Assembly (NCBI RefSeq): GCF_030056795.1
Contig: NZ_JASHKQ010000001.1
Coordinates: 1,302,001-1,366,000, forward strand
Length of the DNA stretch: 64,000 nt
Source of the DNA: Rhodococcus sp. IEGM 1381
GTDB lineage: Bacteria > Actinomycetota > Actinomycetes > Mycobacteriales > Mycobacteriaceae
Direction of reading: 5' to 3'
The position numbers and the translations under genes were made by a program. Shown here piece by piece: positions 53,236 through 62,058 of this stretch (position 1 is the stretch's first letter; each line of letters starts with the position of its first letter). The notes beneath the pieces are model-generated. The model saw only the letters and a list, made by a program, of their open reading frames with translations. It was not told the origin of the DNA and made no database searches.

Positions 53236-54512
53236 GCGGTCTTCTCCTGAGGGGCGAGCAATGCGAGGGGGTCGGCTGCCACGAGATCGAGTGCTGCCTG
53301 CACGGTCTGACTGTCGAAAACATTGTCGTGGAACGATGCCGAGACGAACACGACCGAATCGATGGTCTCCATCGTGATCATCATCGACTCCGGACTACCG
53401 GGAGCTGCGATCACGAAGAAGGCTCGATCGGCAGGTTGGGCAATCCAGGAGACTTGCTCCAACTGCCTGACTCTACCGACATCCGAGAACATGAGTTCGA
53501 CGTTCGGACGCACCGGCACGCGGTCGTCGAACACACCTGAGACCGCTCTGCGCTCGCGCTTGTACTTGATCGTGCTGATCGTCGCGGACGCGATGGGACG
53601 GCCCTTGTCGATGGCACCGGACAATGCGTCGTTCACCTCTCGCGCCGAGGTGGGATCGATGTCGGAGAAGCCGATCCCCGCGGCGAAATTACCGAGCACC
53701 GCGGTCGACGGCGGCAGGTAGCGACGGCAGTCGAACAGAAATGCTGCAGACCGATCGACCGGAAACGATGTACGCACGAAGGCCGTGGACACGGCCGCGC
53801 ACATCACGGCACTGACACTCGCACCGGGCAGATGGGATTCTCGCCACCGACGGATCGCGTCGGTGGTGCCCGCCGGCGTCACGGCAACGGCGACCGCGGC
53901 GGACGGTGTCCAGGGCACAAATGCCGTCGGCGATGCGGCATCGGATACCGCGGCCGGTTCTGCGGATTCCGAATTCGTGCCGGGGCGAACGCGGCCGTAG
54001 ATCGTGTCGACAACCTTCCGGGGATTGCGAACAGCCCAGTGCAGCAGTGACTTTCGTAAAGGATGACCCTCCACTGCGTTGCCGGCCCAGGCCGGGAGTG
54101 GAGCGTCAGGGGTGGCGTCGGCCAAGTAGGCGAACAGGTCGACCGGCAACAGCGCGTCGCCGAGGCCGTGATTGAGATCGAGGAACAGGTACCGACCGGC
54201 CAGCCGGATCCGAACGGGAATGCCGGCCGCGGACTCGTGCGCGAACTCGGTCAACTCCTCGGCCAACTGTTCGTGGTCGACGGACGGTCCCTCGGTGATG
54301 TGCTCGACCACCCGATCCGGCTCGAAAGCCCATGCCGCCGATGACTGTTGGGCGCGCAGACCCAGTCGAGTGGCCGGACCGATGGACGCCAAGGCGAGCA
54401 CGCGGCTCTGCACACGTGCGAGATCGCCGAAATCCGCAGGCCCCAGCACGGTCACGATTCGTGAATCGGACCGAAGCATGTCCAACGAACTGGCTCGATA
54501 GATCTGGGTCAT
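53232..54512 (-). CDS. Condensation/acyltransferase-fold protein (PapA or WS/DGAT-like)
   Basis: A 426-aa protein. The HxxxD motif of the CoA-dependent/condensation acyltransferase superfamily is visible as H115-GLG-D119 in FLDLNHGLGDALLP. A second-half FLFDCRRYLPPSTAVLGNFAAGIGF segment and VRPNVELMFSDVGRV fit the latch region. It probably transfers an acyl or aminoacyl group from a thioester to a hydroxyl or amine. Placement beside a carrier protein and its ligase makes an aminoacyl-carrier-protein donor plausible. Both ends overlap their neighbours by 4 bp. Confidence 0.72.
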   Translation of the reverse strand: MTQIYRASSLDMLRSDSRIVTVLGPADFGDLARVQSRVLALASIGPATRLGLRAQQSSAAWAFEPDRVVEHITEGPSVDHEQLAEELTEFAHESAAGIPVRIRLAGRYLFLDLNHGLGDALLPVDLFAYLADATPDAPLPAWAGNAVEGHPLRKSLLHWAVRNPRKVVDTIYGRVRPGTNSESAEPAAVSDAASPTAFVPWTPSAAVAVAVTPAGTTDAIRRWRESHLPGASVSAVMCAAVSTAFVRTSFPVDRSAAFLFDCRRYLPPSTAVLGNFAAGIGFSDIDPTSAREVNDALSGAIDKGRPIASATISTIKYKRERRAVSGVFDDRVPVRPNVELMFSDVGRVRQLEQVSWIAQPADRAFFVIAAPGSPESMMITMETIDSVVFVSASFHDNVFDSQTVQAALDLVAADPLALLAPQEKTA

Positions 54513-56200
54513 GGCGCCGTCCTGTGTTGAGCGTGCACCGGAATGCGACGCGGCGACGGTTCGTCGTGCTGCCGCGGCGCGTCCTGTGGCTCGCTGTGTC
54601 GAGGTTCGCGGTGTCCTAGTTCACCGACTATCGGTTCCCGTCGACTCGAGCGAGGGGAGCCGCCGTCCCGATCGTCGATCGGCCCGCGTGGACCGGGATG
54701 GTCGGACGGTCCTGCATCGTCGCCGGCCTGGCCGTTACTTCCTGCCGACAGCTCACGGATCCACCGAATCAGCGGCACGATCAGCACGATCGCGCCGAAT
54801 GCCTCGGCAGCGAGGTAGGCCCAGCCCACGGCCGCGATGCCCATCGACGACGACAGACCGATGGATCCGCCGATGATGATCGACGTGGCCACGACCTGCA
54901 CGATCACGGCCAATCGCATGCGTCGACGGACCCGCGCCAAACCGTCGTAGAGGGAACCGACCACCGAGAGCGGAATGGTGAGTGCGGCCAGCTGCACGAT
55001 GATGGTGCCCTGGTCGCGGTAACCCTGGCCGATCAAGCCGAGGCCGAACGGTGCGACGAAGGCCAAGAAGATCGACCCGCCGACAGCAACGACGCACACG
55101 AGAGTCATGAACCGTTTGGTCAGGCGGTGGAACTGTTCGGGATGTGCGGCCACCTCGGCGACATACGGGCCGATCAACACGCTGATCAGAATGTAGAGGG
55201 CGCTCACGATCGACCAGGTGAGTGAGAAGTATGCGTTCTGCTCGGCTCCGAGGGTGGCGACGACGATCATCGGCACGAGCAGCGGAGCGAGTGAACCGAG
55301 TGCGGTGATGCCGTAGGCCGAGCCGAAGTAGGCCCACATTTCGCGTCTGGGCGGCAGATCCGGCTTGCCGGCGTACCGCTGTTCGGTGCGCACGTTCTTC
55401 ATGATGGCGCGCAGGACGAAGATCGATGCCACGATCGCGGGGACCGCCCACGCCGAGATGATCGAGGTACTGCGCTCGGTGGTGAAGAGCACCAACAGCA
55501 AGACGAACTTCAGGACGGCGTGGAAGATGTTCTTGCCGGCCGCCCAGCGTGCGACACCGAGACCGGACGAGGTCTGATCTTGCAGCGCGAACACCGCGAG
55601 CACCGCGACGAAGAACGGGAACGTCACGATTTCGGCGGTGTTGGTGAACATCTCGTCTCTGGGGGCAACCAGGAGGAAGCCACCGCCGAGCACGAACGCG
55701 AACGCGGTGACGGTGAGGTAGCCGCGTACGATGAACGATTTCGCCAACCGGCCCGAGACCGGAAGGAACCGCTCGTACATCGAACCGAGGCTCAGATTGG
55801 ACAGCGTAGAGAGCATCACCGCGGACGTGATGACGGCAGACGCGCTGCCGACCTCGGCCACGGGATAGAGGCGGCCCGCCGCTGCCCAGAACAGTAGTCC
55901 GAGCGCCCCCGTGATGGCCGTCGAAAGCATCAGTGCCAGCGAATTGAGCGCGAGGTTTCGATCGGACGCTTTCGAGCCCGGTCCCGACTCCGGTACCGAT
56001 TTCGCGTCGGCACCGGGCATGATCTCGACGGGCCCCGTCTCGATCGAGTACACCGGATTGTGCCGTGGCACTGTGGAAACCTGCATCGTCGGACTGTTCA
56101 TCAAACCCATGTCGAACCGAGCGGGTTCGACCGGATACCACCGAAGTTGCTCGAGCTGTTCGTGTTTGGGTGGCGCGATCTTGGGTGCGCGATGCTTCAC
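54509..56200 (-). CDS. Wzx-like polysaccharide flippase (MOP superfamily)
   Basis: A 563-aa protein. A polar N-terminus of about 75 residues is followed by 12-14 spans (about 80-495) with a family-typical GSASAVITSAVMLSTLSNLSLGS segment, and a charged Pro/Arg/Glu tail of about 65 residues. It should flip a lipid-linked oligosaccharide across the membrane. The long cytosolic ends are unusual and may dock other proteins of the pathway. It overlaps the hydrolase gene (GTGA) and the acyltransferase gene (ATGA). Confidence 0.85.
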   Translation of the reverse strand: MKHRAPKIAPPKHEQLEQLRWYPVEPARFDMGLMNSPTMQVSTVPRHNPVYSIETGPVEIMPGADAKSVPESGPGSKASDRNLALNSLALMLSTAITGALGLLFWAAAGRLYPVAEVGSASAVITSAVMLSTLSNLSLGSMYERFLPVSGRLAKSFIVRGYLTVTAFAFVLGGGFLLVAPRDEMFTNTAEIVTFPFFVAVLAVFALQDQTSSGLGVARWAAGKNIFHAVLKFVLLLVLFTTERSTSIISAWAVPAIVASIFVLRAIMKNVRTEQRYAGKPDLPPRREMWAYFGSAYGITALGSLAPLLVPMIVVATLGAEQNAYFSLTWSIVSALYILISVLIGPYVAEVAAHPEQFHRLTKRFMTLVCVVAVGGSIFLAFVAPFGLGLIGQGYRDQGTIIVQLAALTIPLSVVGSLYDGLARVRRRMRLAVIVQVVATSIIIGGSIGLSSSMGIAAVGWAYLAAEAFGAIVLIVPLIRWIRELSAGSNGQAGDDAGPSDHPGPRGPIDDRDGGSPRSSRREPIVGELGHREPRHSEPQDAPRQHDEPSPRRIPVHAQHRTAP

Positions 56201-57969
56201 AGCCGGACCCGCCCCACTGCGACAGGCGGCGACGGCGCGGCGATCTCGATGTCGAACGCAGCGGAGGCGGCCGCGATCAGTTCGGCTCTCACGTTCTCCC
56301 GCAGATCGCGGCCGTAGAGCGAATGATCACCGGACTCGAAAGAGGTGACAGTGGGGACGGATGCTCGACGCTGCAACCGGCGCATACCTTCCGGACCCCG
56401 GTTGGTCTCGAACCAGGTGGCGTCGGAGGGCGAGAGCAGTACCTGCGTCCGAACGCCTCGATCGCTGAGAAGGCGCAACGAGATCTCGGGGACCTGAATC
56501 AGTCCGCGCCGGCCGAGCCAGATCCACACGGCATAGGGGATTCGCGGCTGCAATGCATTCTTTGCCGCCACACCCCAGTGGTGCAGTCGATCGAGTGCCC
56601 GCGCCCGCAGTCCTGTCTGCTCGGTGTGCATCGAGGAGCGTTTGACGAACTCGAGTCGACGAGTGGTCCAGTCGAGGGTGTTGAGAAGTACTGCCGAGCG
56701 CACTCCCATTTCTCGGGCAGCGAAGCTGGAATACCATGACCCCGAGCACATTCCGGATACCAGAATGTTGTCGGGGGAGGCACCCGACTGCCGGACAGCG
56801 GTGAGGGCGTCCTCGTTTCCCTCGGGGCTGTAGAGGCGAGTCACCTCCCCATCGGTGACGGCACCTGACTCGCCGGTGCCACGCCGATCGAAGCGCACCG
56901 TCGAGATTCCGAACCGGGGAAGAAGCCGGGCCAGTTCCACCCACATGCGCACCGGACCGACGCGGTGCTCGTTCGCGGTGGGGTAGAACACCACGGTCGG
57001 CCCACCTGGTAGGCATCGATCCGAGCTGGAACGAATCGCGAAAAGCTCCTGCGCGCCGAGGAATTCGATGCTCTCGTGGATGCCGTCGAGCACGAACTGC
57101 TGTCGACGCCGCACCTCGACGTCGTAGGCTGGTCGGCTCGGGAATTTCGACGCCGTCCAGGTGGCTAGGGAGGCGATGTCGGCGGCCGGGATGATGACCT
57201 CGAAATCGCTCGGCTCGAGAAAGTCGTCGTGACCGGACAACGTGTGCTCGTCGGCCGAGAGTGCGTCGACGAGTTTGCGTACCGGCTTGGAGTCACCTCG
57301 CTCGGCGCGGGTGGCGACCAATACCGGTGCGTCGGTCGTCGTCTTCGCGGCGTCGAGTCCGGCGAAGTCTGCGGTCGAATCGGGATGCAGCACAGCGCCG
57401 ATGATCGACACACGGGAATCGGCGTCGGAATCGGTGGTGACGCTGACCGAATACAGTGCGCGCTGCTCGTGCAGATACGACCGGCCGCGAACGACCGGAT
57501 CCCACAGCGTCAACGCGGTGAGTGGCCCACACTCGGCGGCGACCGAACAGGCCAGGAGTGCACCCACGCGGAGGCCGACCAGGCCGACCTCACGCACCCC
57601 GCAACTGCGCACGTAGGCGACGGCCTCGACGATGCTGCGCTGCCAGTGTCCGACCGCGCCCGGCCCATCCTGATCGCCCGACGAATCTCCGGTGCCGAAA
57701 TAGTCGAAGCGCAACACCAGAAGTCCCTGCGCACAGAGCTTCTGCGCCAGCAGTGTCATTCCCCGGTACGAGTCCACCTGCTCCTTGCCGAGCGGCGGGC
57801 ACAGTACGACGCCTCCGCGCGCCCGGCCGCCGGACGGCACGTGGACGGTACCGAACAGAGGCGCATCGGACGGGCCGAACCACGTCGGGTACTTACCGCC
57901 CGCGGTACGAGAGGAGGACGCGGCGGGAACGGAGCCGATGCGCCGAGGAGCGGTGCGGGAACTGTTCAC
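56197..57969 (-). CDS. Tandem alpha/beta hydrolase with Arg and Cys in the nucleophile elbows
   Basis: A 590-aa protein with two alpha/beta-hydrolase domains. In domain 1 (about 20-285) the elbow reads GLRVG, with R134 where Ser is expected, so this half is probably inactive. In domain 2 (about 310-580) the elbow reads GMCSG, giving C408 as nucleophile with D516 (SPSDATW) and H549 (SGDHSLYG). A Cys nucleophile favours thioester or transfer chemistry over lipase action. AAGGACA precedes the GTG at 57969. It follows the carrier-protein ligase by 40 bp. It could off-load or move the aminoacyl group. Confidence 0.75.
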   Translation of the reverse strand: MNSSRTAPRRIGSVPAASSSRTAGGKYPTWFGPSDAPLFGTVHVPSGGRARGGVVLCPPLGKEQVDSYRGMTLLAQKLCAQGLLVLRFDYFGTGDSSGDQDGPGAVGHWQRSIVEAVAYVRSCGVREVGLVGLRVGALLACSVAAECGPLTALTLWDPVVRGRSYLHEQRALYSVSVTTDSDADSRVSIIGAVLHPDSTADFAGLDAAKTTTDAPVLVATRAERGDSKPVRKLVDALSADEHTLSGHDDFLEPSDFEVIIPAADIASLATWTASKFPSRPAYDVEVRRRQQFVLDGIHESIEFLGAQELFAIRSSSDRCLPGGPTVVFYPTANEHRVGPVRMWVELARLLPRFGISTVRFDRRGTGESGAVTDGEVTRLYSPEGNEDALTAVRQSGASPDNILVSGMCSGSWYSSFAAREMGVRSAVLLNTLDWTTRRLEFVKRSSMHTEQTGLRARALDRLHHWGVAAKNALQPRIPYAVWIWLGRRGLIQVPEISLRLLSDRGVRTQVLLSPSDATWFETNRGPEGMRRLQRRASVPTVTSFESGDHSLYGRDLRENVRAELIAAASAAFDIEIAAPSPPVAVGRVRL

Positions 57970-58009
57970 TTCAATTGTCCTTACACGTACACGGGTGAAA
58001 CGGAATCGA

Positions 58010-58960
58010 TCAGGGGCGCAGTGCAGCCGGCCACGCGGAGCGATCGAGTCCGTGGGTGCGGAGCATCGCCAGCGCGATGCGTTCCATACCGAATCCGACG
58101 CATGCACTGTGAGCCGGTTCGCCGTCGACGGTGGCGATGTCGAAGGTGTGGCCGAAGTGGTCGCGGTGGCAGTTGCACGAGACGACCGCGGTGCCGTCGT
58201 CCAGATCTCCGTAGAGCTTGACGACCAGTTCGGTCTTGAGGTTCTCGTTGCGCTGGTTCGCGGCGAGCATGCGTCCGGCGCGACCGAAGAACGGATCGTT
58301 GGCGATGACCGACTGGGCTTCGAGCCCCAGATCGGCCAGCACCTGCAAACCGCGCGGCACCCAGCGTTCGCGGTGCTCGATCGCCTCGTCGGGAGTGCCG
58401 ACGCGGACGAACTCGTGCATCCGAAACGCTTGCATCCGAGCGGGATCGACCGCAGGCTCGTGCCGGAAGCAGAAGCCGTAGATGTCCATCAGGGCACCTT
58501 CGGCGGGCAGTGTTCCGGTGAGCATCGAGTACGACGGGTGGCAGGCGGCCGAGACCAACATGGTGCCGGCGGAATGCAGAAAGTGATCCCAGTCCTTGCC
58601 GTCGGATCGCTCCGCCAACAACGCTGCGTGTGCCTTGTTGTCGCCCTCGAACGTATTGATGGCACCGGTGAGATTGGGGAACGACGCGATGTAGTCGGTG
58701 CGCTCGAAGGCTTCCCGCGGAAAGACCGGAGCGAATCGGAATCGCTTGGCCCGGTAGCCGTGCTCGGCCTCCCCGGCCGCGACGACGCGAGAGTCGATGA
58801 AATCGATGATGTCCTCGAATTCGCCGCTGCGTCCGTACAATCCGGGAATCGAGCTGGGTACCAACAAGCCGACGTCGATGAGCTCGGCACGGAAAGCTGC
58901 TCGGGCGGAATCGAGTTCGCTGAGTTCGGTCTCCGGTGCGGAGTGCGTAGTTGTCATCAT
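58010..58960 (-). CDS. Amino acid:[carrier protein] ligase (atypical seryl-tRNA synthetase homologue)
   Basis: A 316-aa class II synthetase core without a tRNA-binding domain. Motif 2 is in GFCFRHEPAVDPARMQAFRM and motif 3 is GFGMERIALAM. Candidate zinc ligands C140, E183 and C287 have spacing like that of the Bradyrhizobium enzymes (two Cys and one Glu). SCNCHRDHFG is also typical. The enzyme should activate glycine or alanine with ATP and load it onto the phosphopantetheine arm of a small carrier protein, here probably the one at 60116. The ATG overlaps the flavoprotein stop (ATGA), with AAGGGA upstream. Confidence 0.85.
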   Translation of the reverse strand: MMTTTHSAPETELSELDSARAAFRAELIDVGLLVPSSIPGLYGRSGEFEDIIDFIDSRVVAAGEAEHGYRAKRFRFAPVFPREAFERTDYIASFPNLTGAINTFEGDNKAHAALLAERSDGKDWDHFLHSAGTMLVSAACHPSYSMLTGTLPAEGALMDIYGFCFRHEPAVDPARMQAFRMHEFVRVGTPDEAIEHRERWVPRGLQVLADLGLEAQSVIANDPFFGRAGRMLAANQRNENLKTELVVKLYGDLDDGTAVVSCNCHRDHFGHTFDIATVDGEPAHSACVGFGMERIALAMLRTHGLDRSAWPAALRP

Positions 58961-60111
58961 TTTCCCTTGTAGACGAGGGAGAGCTGCGAGTTGTGGCCGA
59001 GGATGCGCTCGTTGCTCACCATGATTGCGGACCCGTGCGCATCCCGGAGGTGACGGCCGATGCTGAGCTCGCCGCCCTGTCGGTAGCCGGAGATGCCGCA
59101 GATCTGCAAGGCCTTGCCGACGATGTCGATGACGAGCGTCGACGCGGTGACCTTGACGTTGTTGATCTTGAGCGCAAAACCGATGGCTCCGAGCTCGGCC
59201 GGACTGTCTGCGACGGCCTCGAACTTCGCAGCTGCACCGAACACCGTGTCCACCAGCTGCTCGTGAACCACCATCAACTCCGCCAGACGCAGTGCGCTCG
59301 GCGGCGGCGTTCCCGGTGTCTTGCGTGCGGCCTTCTGCACGCACTTGCGCGCCTTGGTCACGGCGGCGTCGGCGATGCCGAGCCAGGCCGATCCCCACAG
59401 CACGTGTGCCACTGGAAGCATGGTCTGCGCGGAGATGTCGCCGTAGTTGTCGCCCAGAATGTTCGACGTCGTGGTGCGCGCGGCCAGCATGAAGCCGGGG
59501 CTGCAGGTGCCGCGGAATCCGAGGGTGTCCCAGGTGCCCGTCTTCTCGAGCGTCACGTCGGGCTTCTCGCACACCACGAGAACCTGGTCGCTCGGCGGGC
59601 TGTCGACGCTGCGTCGCGCCGTCGCCAGCACGATCTGTGCGTACTCGCCGTACGAGATGACAGGTGCGTTCTTGCTCAGGGTGATCTGCTCGCCGTCGTA
59701 CTCCACCGCACAACTGCTCGAGCGGACATCGCCGCCGATATTGATCTCGGTAGTGGCAGAGGCCACCAGGATGCGATCGGTCACAATTCGTCGCTGCAGG
59801 TCTGCCATGGCGTCGGATTTGCCGTGACGGACGATGCTGAGCACCTGCGACTGGTGCATGACGAAGATCATCGCCGTCGATGCGCACTCGGAGCCGAGGG
59901 AACGCGAGATGCGGGCGATGTCGGTCAGGGTTGCCCCGCCACCGCCGAACTCGCGCGGAATCCCGACACCGAGCAGTCCGGCGTCGCGCAGCGCATCCAC
60001 CGATTCGGTGGGGAACCGGGCATCGCGATCGACTTCGTCGGCATAGGTCCGCAGAACGGCCAGCACGTCGGTCATCGACTGGTCGATCGAGCTCTCGTAG
60101 ACGGTGGTCAT
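58957..60111 (-). CDS. Acyl-CoA-dehydrogenase-fold flavoprotein, probably acting on a carrier-bound substrate
   Basis: A 384-aa protein of acyl-CoA dehydrogenase size and layout: an N-terminal helical domain with GLLGVGIPREFGGGGATLTDIARI, a middle beta domain with SATTEINIGG, and a C-terminal helical domain. The last part reads RDAHGSAIMVSNERILGHNSQ, without the YEGT motif that carries the base in many family members. It may be a hydroxylase-like or altered dehydrogenase. It sits between the carrier protein (4-bp gap) and the ligase (4-bp overlap), so an aminoacyl-carrier-protein substrate is likely. Confidence 0.8.
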   Translation of the reverse strand: MTTVYESSIDQSMTDVLAVLRTYADEVDRDARFPTESVDALRDAGLLGVGIPREFGGGGATLTDIARISRSLGSECASTAMIFVMHQSQVLSIVRHGKSDAMADLQRRIVTDRILVASATTEINIGGDVRSSSCAVEYDGEQITLSKNAPVISYGEYAQIVLATARRSVDSPPSDQVLVVCEKPDVTLEKTGTWDTLGFRGTCSPGFMLAARTTTSNILGDNYGDISAQTMLPVAHVLWGSAWLGIADAAVTKARKCVQKAARKTPGTPPPSALRLAELMVVHEQLVDTVFGAAAKFEAVADSPAELGAIGFALKINNVKVTASTLVIDIVGKALQICGISGYRQGGELSIGRHLRDAHGSAIMVSNERILGHNSQLSLVYKGK

Positions 60112-60115
60112 GGCT

Positions 60116-60373
60116 TCAGTCCGTCAGCTGGGCGATGGCCGCGGCGATCGCGTTGATGCTGCCGAACGTCGACTTCTGCAGCATGGTGTCGGGAAATTCG
60201 ACGTCGAACTCGTCCTCGAGGGCGATCATCACGTTGACGCTTGCGTGCGAGGTCAAGCCGCTGTCGTAGAGGTCGGCGGCGTCGTCGATGCCGTCCACGG
60301 GGACCGGCAGCTTTCCGAATTTCTCCAGAACAGTTCGCACCCGAACCACGTCGTGAGCATTGAGCGTCTGCAT
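60116..60373 (-). CDS. Small acyl/aminoacyl carrier protein
   Basis: An 85-aa four-helix carrier protein. The phosphopantetheine site is probably S42 in DSGLTSHASVNVMIALEDEFDVEF; the LTSxASV form is the type that accompanies amino acid:[carrier protein] ligases rather than the DSLD of fatty-acid ACPs. GGAGG precedes the ATG at 60373. It is first in the ten-gene operon. A phosphopantetheinyl transferase is needed from elsewhere. It should carry Gly or Ala as a thioester. Confidence 0.85.
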   Translation of the reverse strand: MQTLNAHDVVRVRTVLEKFGKLPVPVDGIDDAADLYDSGLTSHASVNVMIALEDEFDVEFPDTMLQKSTFGSINAIAAAIAQLTD

Positions 60374-60481
60374 CGAAAACCTCCACCGATCGCGTTAACC
60401 ACGAGACCGGACGGCCTCGTAGTCGTCTCCAGGTCCGCTGGCTGTGTGCCTTTTCGACCCAAAGTCTCCCCAGACCCACTC

Positions 60482-60502
60482 AAACAATATCCTAGATTGT
60501 TT
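60482..60502. promoter_or_regulatory. AAACAAT inverted repeat between the carrier operon and the Hsp70-like genes
   Basis: AAACAAT (60482-60488), 7-bp spacer ATCCTAG, then ATTGTTT (60496-60502), a perfect 7-bp inverted repeat. -10-like hexamers fall within it on both strands (TATCCT on plus, TAGGAT on minus). It lies 109 bp before the carrier-protein ATG and 122 bp before the Hsp70-like ATG. Related sequence occurs at 42355 and 47961. Confidence 0.6.
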
Positions 60503-60624
60503 AGTAACGTTAGTTCGATGCCCGCATCGGTCCAGTGGACCGCCGTACACTTCGAGTGGAGCGGGGGCTCGTGAGGGCGCCGGACCGGGTGCCGAATCGC
60601 AATGCGCAAAGGACTGTCAGGTCG

Positions 60625-62058
60625 ATGAGTGGAGTCTGCGGGGTGTCCGTGGGTACCGGTGCCGTGCGCATCGCGTACATCGCGGACGGGCGCCGCATCG
60701 AAGACTCCATCGACGCAGCGGGCGCACACGACCTGCTGCCCGGCAAGCTGGTCGACCACGGCCCGTTCGAGGACATCGTGCTCGCCGGGTGGGACACCGC
60801 AGCCGTCACGGCGCTTCTCGACACCCTGGGCGACCGAAGGGTTCCGAAGGCCCGCATGGTCGATGAGTCTCAGGCACTGATGGCCTATGCGCGCACGGTT
60901 CCGGAACTGGCCGACAAGGACTACGTCCTGGTGGTGGACCTGGGTAAGAAGGGTCTGTCGGCCACTGCGCTCGACGTCGCAGGCGACTACATCGAGTGGA
61001 CCGCACGTACCGTCGACATCAGCGGCGATCGCTTCGACGAGGTGGTCCGCGGCATCGTGATGGCCAAGGGCATCCTGCCCGCACCGGTCGGACCGGAGGG
61101 CGACGAGGAATACCAAGCCTTCTTCCGTGAACTGAAAGAACTCGTCAGTTCGTCGGCAGGTGTGCGAGCACCGAACCGCGGCCCGATGTTGCTCAGCCGC
61201 AAGGAATTCGAGCGCGAGATCACCCCACTGGTGTCCGACGCCCTGGACTGGGCGTCCAAGCAGGCTCCCGACGCGGTATTGCTCATCGGCGGCGGCGCAG
61301 GCATTCCCGCGGTGCGCACCATCATCGAAGGCAAATGGAACGTCCCGGTCCATGTGCCCGACGAGCCCGCGATGGCCATCGCCAAGGGCGCAGCGCTCGA
61401 CGAGAGGCCCGTTCTCGGAGCCGCTGTCGACACCGATGTTCCGGACGCCGGTGTTCTGGATGCGGATGTTCAGGATTCCGGTGTGGGAATCATCACGGTG
61501 CCGGACGACGCGTCGGAGCTTCTCGATGCGCCCGGGACCACGGATTTCAGCGCGGTCGACGAATGGATGGTCGACGGCCTGAGTGTCGATCAGCTCGCGA
61601 CCGAAGAACTGGCGATCATCTCGACCGACTTCGACACTGCTGTGTCCGGCACTGCCGCGGCCGACTCTTCGGCAATCGCGCCCGCGGTTGACGAGCCCGA
61701 GGTTCTCGAACCCGATGTCGTCACCGAGCCTGCGCGGCGCAGGACGAGATGGTCTGTGCGCGACGCATCCGTTCTGGCGGCGGTGGCCATGGTGATCGTC
61801 GCGGTGGCAGGTCTGGTGTTCACCCGCGGCAACACCCCGGCACCCACCCCGCTCATCGACGAGCAGATTCCGGTCGATGCGGGGTTCGCTGCCGCGCTTG
61901 CCGACGCGGCCGGACCGGCCGAAGGTGCAGCTCCCGGGCCGGCTGAGCTGCCTGTCCAGGGGCCGGTTCGCCTGTCGGACGAGGATCTGTACGAGCGGGC
62001 CTTCAGCTACGACGGCGAGCTCTACAGACCGGAAATCGGTTCGGAACAGCCGGAGTAG
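60625..62058 (+). CDS. Membrane-anchored Hsp70/actin-fold protein (paralogue 2)
   Basis: A 477-aa protein. The Hsp70-like ATPase half has CGVSVGTGAVRIA (phosphate-1, without the usual Asp), VVDLGKKGLSATALD (phosphate-2) and AVLLIGGGAGIPAVRT (adenosine). An acidic Asp/Val-rich linker (about 275-370) leads to one span (about 383-403) and an outer tail of about 75 residues. It lacks a peptide-binding domain. The ATG at 60625 was preferred because the ATPase fold starts there. It diverges from the carrier-protein operon across the shared operator and is followed by a third paralogue. Confidence 0.72.
   Translation: MSGVCGVSVGTGAVRIAYIADGRRIEDSIDAAGAHDLLPGKLVDHGPFEDIVLAGWDTAAVTALLDTLGDRRVPKARMVDESQALMAYARTVPELADKDYVLVVDLGKKGLSATALDVAGDYIEWTARTVDISGDRFDEVVRGIVMAKGILPAPVGPEGDEEYQAFFRELKELVSSSAGVRAPNRGPMLLSRKEFEREITPLVSDALDWASKQAPDAVLLIGGGAGIPAVRTIIEGKWNVPVHVPDEPAMAIAKGAALDERPVLGAAVDTDVPDAGVLDADVQDSGVGIITVPDDASELLDAPGTTDFSAVDEWMVDGLSVDQLATEELAIISTDFDTAVSGTAAADSSAIAPAVDEPEVLEPDVVTEPARRRTRWSVRDASVLAAVAMVIVAVAGLVFTRGNTPAPTPLIDEQIPVDAGFAAALADAAGPAEGAAPGPAELPVQGPVRLSDEDLYERAFSYDGELYRPEIGSEQPE

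Noticed and set aside
58961..59887. A 309-codon extension in front of the amino acid:[carrier protein] ligase
   Set aside because: It lies out of frame inside the flavoprotein gene, has Arg/Ala-rich shadow composition, and the ATG at 58960 starts the conserved fold with a good ribosome site.
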